Source: an uncultured Bacteroidales bacterium
Lineage (GTDB): Bacteria > Bacteroidota > Bacteroidia > Bacteroidales > P3
Direction: 5' to 3'
Assembly (NCBI GenBank): GCA_910586395.1
Contig: CAJUFX010000011.1
Location: forward strand, 20,697-84,696
Length of the DNA: 64,000 bases
Shown: positions 61,973-64,000 of the stretch, piece by piece
Layout: every line of letters starts with the position of its first letter
How positions within the stretch are numbered: position 1 is the stretch's first letter
Notes under the pieces: generated by a model
What the model was told of the DNA's origin: nothing
The model's database searches: none
Seen by the model: the letters and a program-made list of their open reading frames with translations, nothing else
Program-made: the position numbers and the translations under genes

Positions 61973-64000
61973 TTCGCTTTCATTTTAGTAATTTTGCGCA
62001 AGCGAAAACAGCCCGCTTCCCAACGCACGCTGGAACTGCGAGTTGTGATTCGCTTTCATTTTAGTAATTTTGCGCAAGCGAAAACAGCGAGTCTCGTCGA
62101 GGCGGCTATCAAGCATGCGTTGTGATTCGCTTTCATTTTAGTAATTTTGCGCAAGCGAAAACAGCATCAACGCTTAAACACCCTGGCACCCCTTTGTTGT
62201 GATTCGCTTTCATTTTAGTAATTTTGCGCAAGCGAAAACAGCATCAGAGTCAACGCGTTCGTACAGGCCGCGTTGTGATTCGCTTTCATTTTAGTAATTT
62301 TGCGCAAGCGAAAACAGCTGAATATTTGAAAATGTATTGCGAAAAATAGTTGTGATTCGCTTTCATTTTAGTAATTTTGCGCAAGCGAAAACAGCTTTTA
62401 TAGGTTTTTCCGTATTCTGGTTTGGTTGTGATTCGCTTTCATTTTAGTAATTTTGCGCAAGCGAAAACAGCCTACGCGGCCAACCATTTGCTCTGCCATG
62501 AGTTGTGATTCGCTTTCATTTTAGTAATTTTGCGCAAGCGAAAACAGCAAAGGAATATATACCTTACACGGAGGGGCGTTGTGATTCGCTTTCATTTTAG
62601 TAATTTTGCGCAAGCGAAAACAGCGATAGACCATGTACACAATTGTAGATGTAGTTGTGATTCGCTTTCATTTTAGTAATTTTGCGCAAGCGAAAACAGC
62701 TCTCCTCCTTTTTCCCTGTACGTTTCTGTGTTGTGATTCGCTTTCATTTTAGTAATTTTGCGCAAGCGAAAACAGCCGACCCGTGGCGAATCAAATACAC
62801 TGTGTAGTTGTGATTCGCTTTCATTTTAGTAATTTTGCGCAAGCGAAAACAGCGGGTACTTGACCTCTGACATTCGATTCCCGTTGTGATTCGCTTTCAT
62901 TTTAGTAATTTTGCGCAAGCGAAAACAGCGATAACGATGGGGATGTTTTCCAGGCTGTGTTGTGATTCGCTTTCATTTTAGTAATTTTGCGCAAGCGAAA
63001 ACAGCATTTCTGAATTATACAATTGTTTTTACAGAGTTGTGATTCGCTTTCATTTTAGTAATTTTGCGCAAGCGAAAACAGCTGACAGCGAAAGAATGCA
63101 TATCCATGGCATGTTGTGATTCGCTTTCATTTTAGTAATTTTGCGCAAGCGAAAACAGCACTTATATAAACAAGATATAGTATAAAATGTTGTGATTCGC
63201 TTTCATTTTAGTAATTTTGCGCAAGCGAAAACAGCACCAGACAGACGTTAACGAGACATTCGGCGTTGTGATTCGCTTTCATTTTAGTAATTTTGCGCAA
63301 GCGAAAACAGCGAATGTAAGGTCATAAAACCGAACACGTTGTTGTGATTCGCTTTCATTTTAGTAATTTTGCGCAAGCGAAAACAGCTGATAACGATGGG
63401 GATGTTTTTCAGGCCGTGTTGTGATTCGCTTTCATTTTAGTAATTTTGCGCAAGCGAAAACAGCAAGCAGGAATGGCAGGATGTGGACGAGATAGTTGTG
63501 ATTCGCTTTCATTTTAGTAATTTTGCGCAAGCGAAAACAGCTGAAACGTAAGTCATCAGAATGGAAAGTAAGTTGTGATTCGCTTTCATTTTAGTAATTT
63601 TGCGCAAGCGAAAACAGCACATATCGAAAGAAGATAAAGTACACAAAGTTGTGATTCGCTTTCATTTTAGTAATTTTGCGCAAGCGAAAACAGCTCGTAA
63701 CTGCTTCGGTTATTTCCAGCCATAGTTGTGATTCGCTTTCATTTTAGTAATTTTGCGCAAGCGAAAACAGCGGGGCTTCGTCCTATGTCTCGCTTTATCT
63801 GTTGTGATTCGCTTTCATTTTAGTAATTTTGCGCAAGCGAAAACAGCGTAATGGATATCGGTGTAATACCCATAGTGTTGTGATTCGCTTTCATTTTAGT
63901 AATTTTGCGCAAGCGAAAACAGCTGTTTTCAGCGTTTTGCAATACCTCACGTGTTGTGATTCGCTTTCATTTTAGTAATTTTGCGCAAGCGAAAACAGCT
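61966..64000 (+). CRISPR. CRISPR array, 27 repeats of 47 bp, type II-C-like (continues past window)
   Basis: 27 identical 47-bp repeats (first 61966-62012, last 63953-63999), each beginning GTTGTGATTCGC and ending GCGAAAACAGC, separated by 26 spacers of 29-30 nt; base 64000 starts the next spacer. Length and end sequences fit Bacteroidota type II-C (Cas9) repeats. In the type II rule crRNAs read spacer then GTTG..., so transcription should run left to right. Inside each repeat TTCGCTT (8-14) pairs with AAGCGAA (35-41). TTG (2-4), 19 nt and TAATTTTG (24-31) form a promoter in the same direction. No leader is recognisable: the first repeat abuts phage remnant DNA. No cas gene or tracrRNA-like anti-repeat is visible in the window. 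Absence of any degenerate repeat shows recent activity or strong homogenisation. Confidence 0.97.

Noticed and set aside
61966..64000. Type VI-B (Cas13b) array
   Set aside because: Bacteroidota Cas13b arrays usually have 36-bp repeats; these are 47 bp with the type II-C style ends. No effector gene is visible, so the type remains an inference.
61966..64000. Spacers targeting DNA in this window
   Set aside because: Comparing the 26 spacers by eye with the window, including the adjacent phage remnants, gave no convincing match. A full search of both strands was not possible.
1..64000. tRNA or rRNA genes
   Set aside because: No cloverleaf with TTCRA arm or rRNA-like sequence was noticed in intergenic regions; a covariance-model scan would be needed to exclude them.

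Overview
The window looks like a chromosome segment of a Bacteroidales bacterium (Bacteroidota) with fairly high GC. Three things point there. First, there are type IX secretion (T9SS) C-terminal sorting domains and a SusC/Cir-type TonB receptor with an N-terminal CarboxypepD_reg-like domain. Second, promoters match the Bacteroidota consensus (TTTG, about 19 nt, TAnnTTTG). Third, there are families largely restricted to this phylum (DUF3127, DUF4831, DUF4294, reverse rubrerythrin). GC-rich Bacteroidales with T9SS include Porphyromonas/Tannerella relatives, but the genus cannot be fixed from this sequence.

Layout. 0-2.5 kb: 3' part of a PorE-like CRD-OmpA protein, then purM. 2.7-18.5 kb: a surface-protein block with a TonB receptor, a small PCMD-type T9SS cargo and two giant paralogous T9SS cargo proteins (2043 and 1927 aa). 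The giants are built from about 21 and 19 InlB B-like repeats and overlap by one base (TAATG). 18.5-21.6 kb: prfA, pyrF and a secreted protein. 21.7-28.5 kb, minus strand: alaS, then M23 peptidase, MerR, gpmA and aspS. 28.5-30.2 kb: a membrane protein and an AT-rich RhuM-like gene. 30.3-39.6 kb: a compact minus-strand operon (DUF2147, acyl-ACP thioesterase, DUF4294, AddB, AddA, HAD phosphatase). 39.8-43.9 kb: small membrane proteins, an SSB-tailed DUF3127 protein and hrpB. 44-45.1 kb: an Abi_2 abortive-infection gene abutting the remnant of a HigA-like antitoxin. 45.2-49.8 kb: trkA, trkH and topB. 50-50.6 kb: reverse rubrerythrin. 50.8-55.8 kb: an accessory zone with two DUF4143-type AAA ATPases, a flavin reductase with a histone-like tail, a frameshifted gene, a lipoprotein and a ParD-like fragment. 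55.9-59.2 kb: DedA, DUF4831, a small basic protein and kdsA. 59.4-60.6 kb: a third DUF4143-type ATPase. 60.9-62 kb: decayed fragments, including Mu-like phage head genes. 61,966-64,000: a CRISPR array (27 identical 47-bp repeats, 26 complete 29-30-nt spacers) running off the window; no cas genes are visible.

Most notable observations. (1) Each CRISPR repeat contains a complete Bacteroidota promoter in the expected crRNA direction, so every unit could start its own transcript. (2) Two non-adjacent spacers match the same ten codons and differ only at two synonymous third positions, which suggests separate sampling of two related invaders. (3) All three DUF4143-type ATPase genes have repeated or palindromic elements in or beside their promoters. 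(4) Several core enzymes (KdsA, HrpB, AddA, AddB, TopB) carry in-frame, minisatellite-like Gly/Ala/Glu/Asp-rich insertions. All functional calls rest on motif reading; no database search was run.
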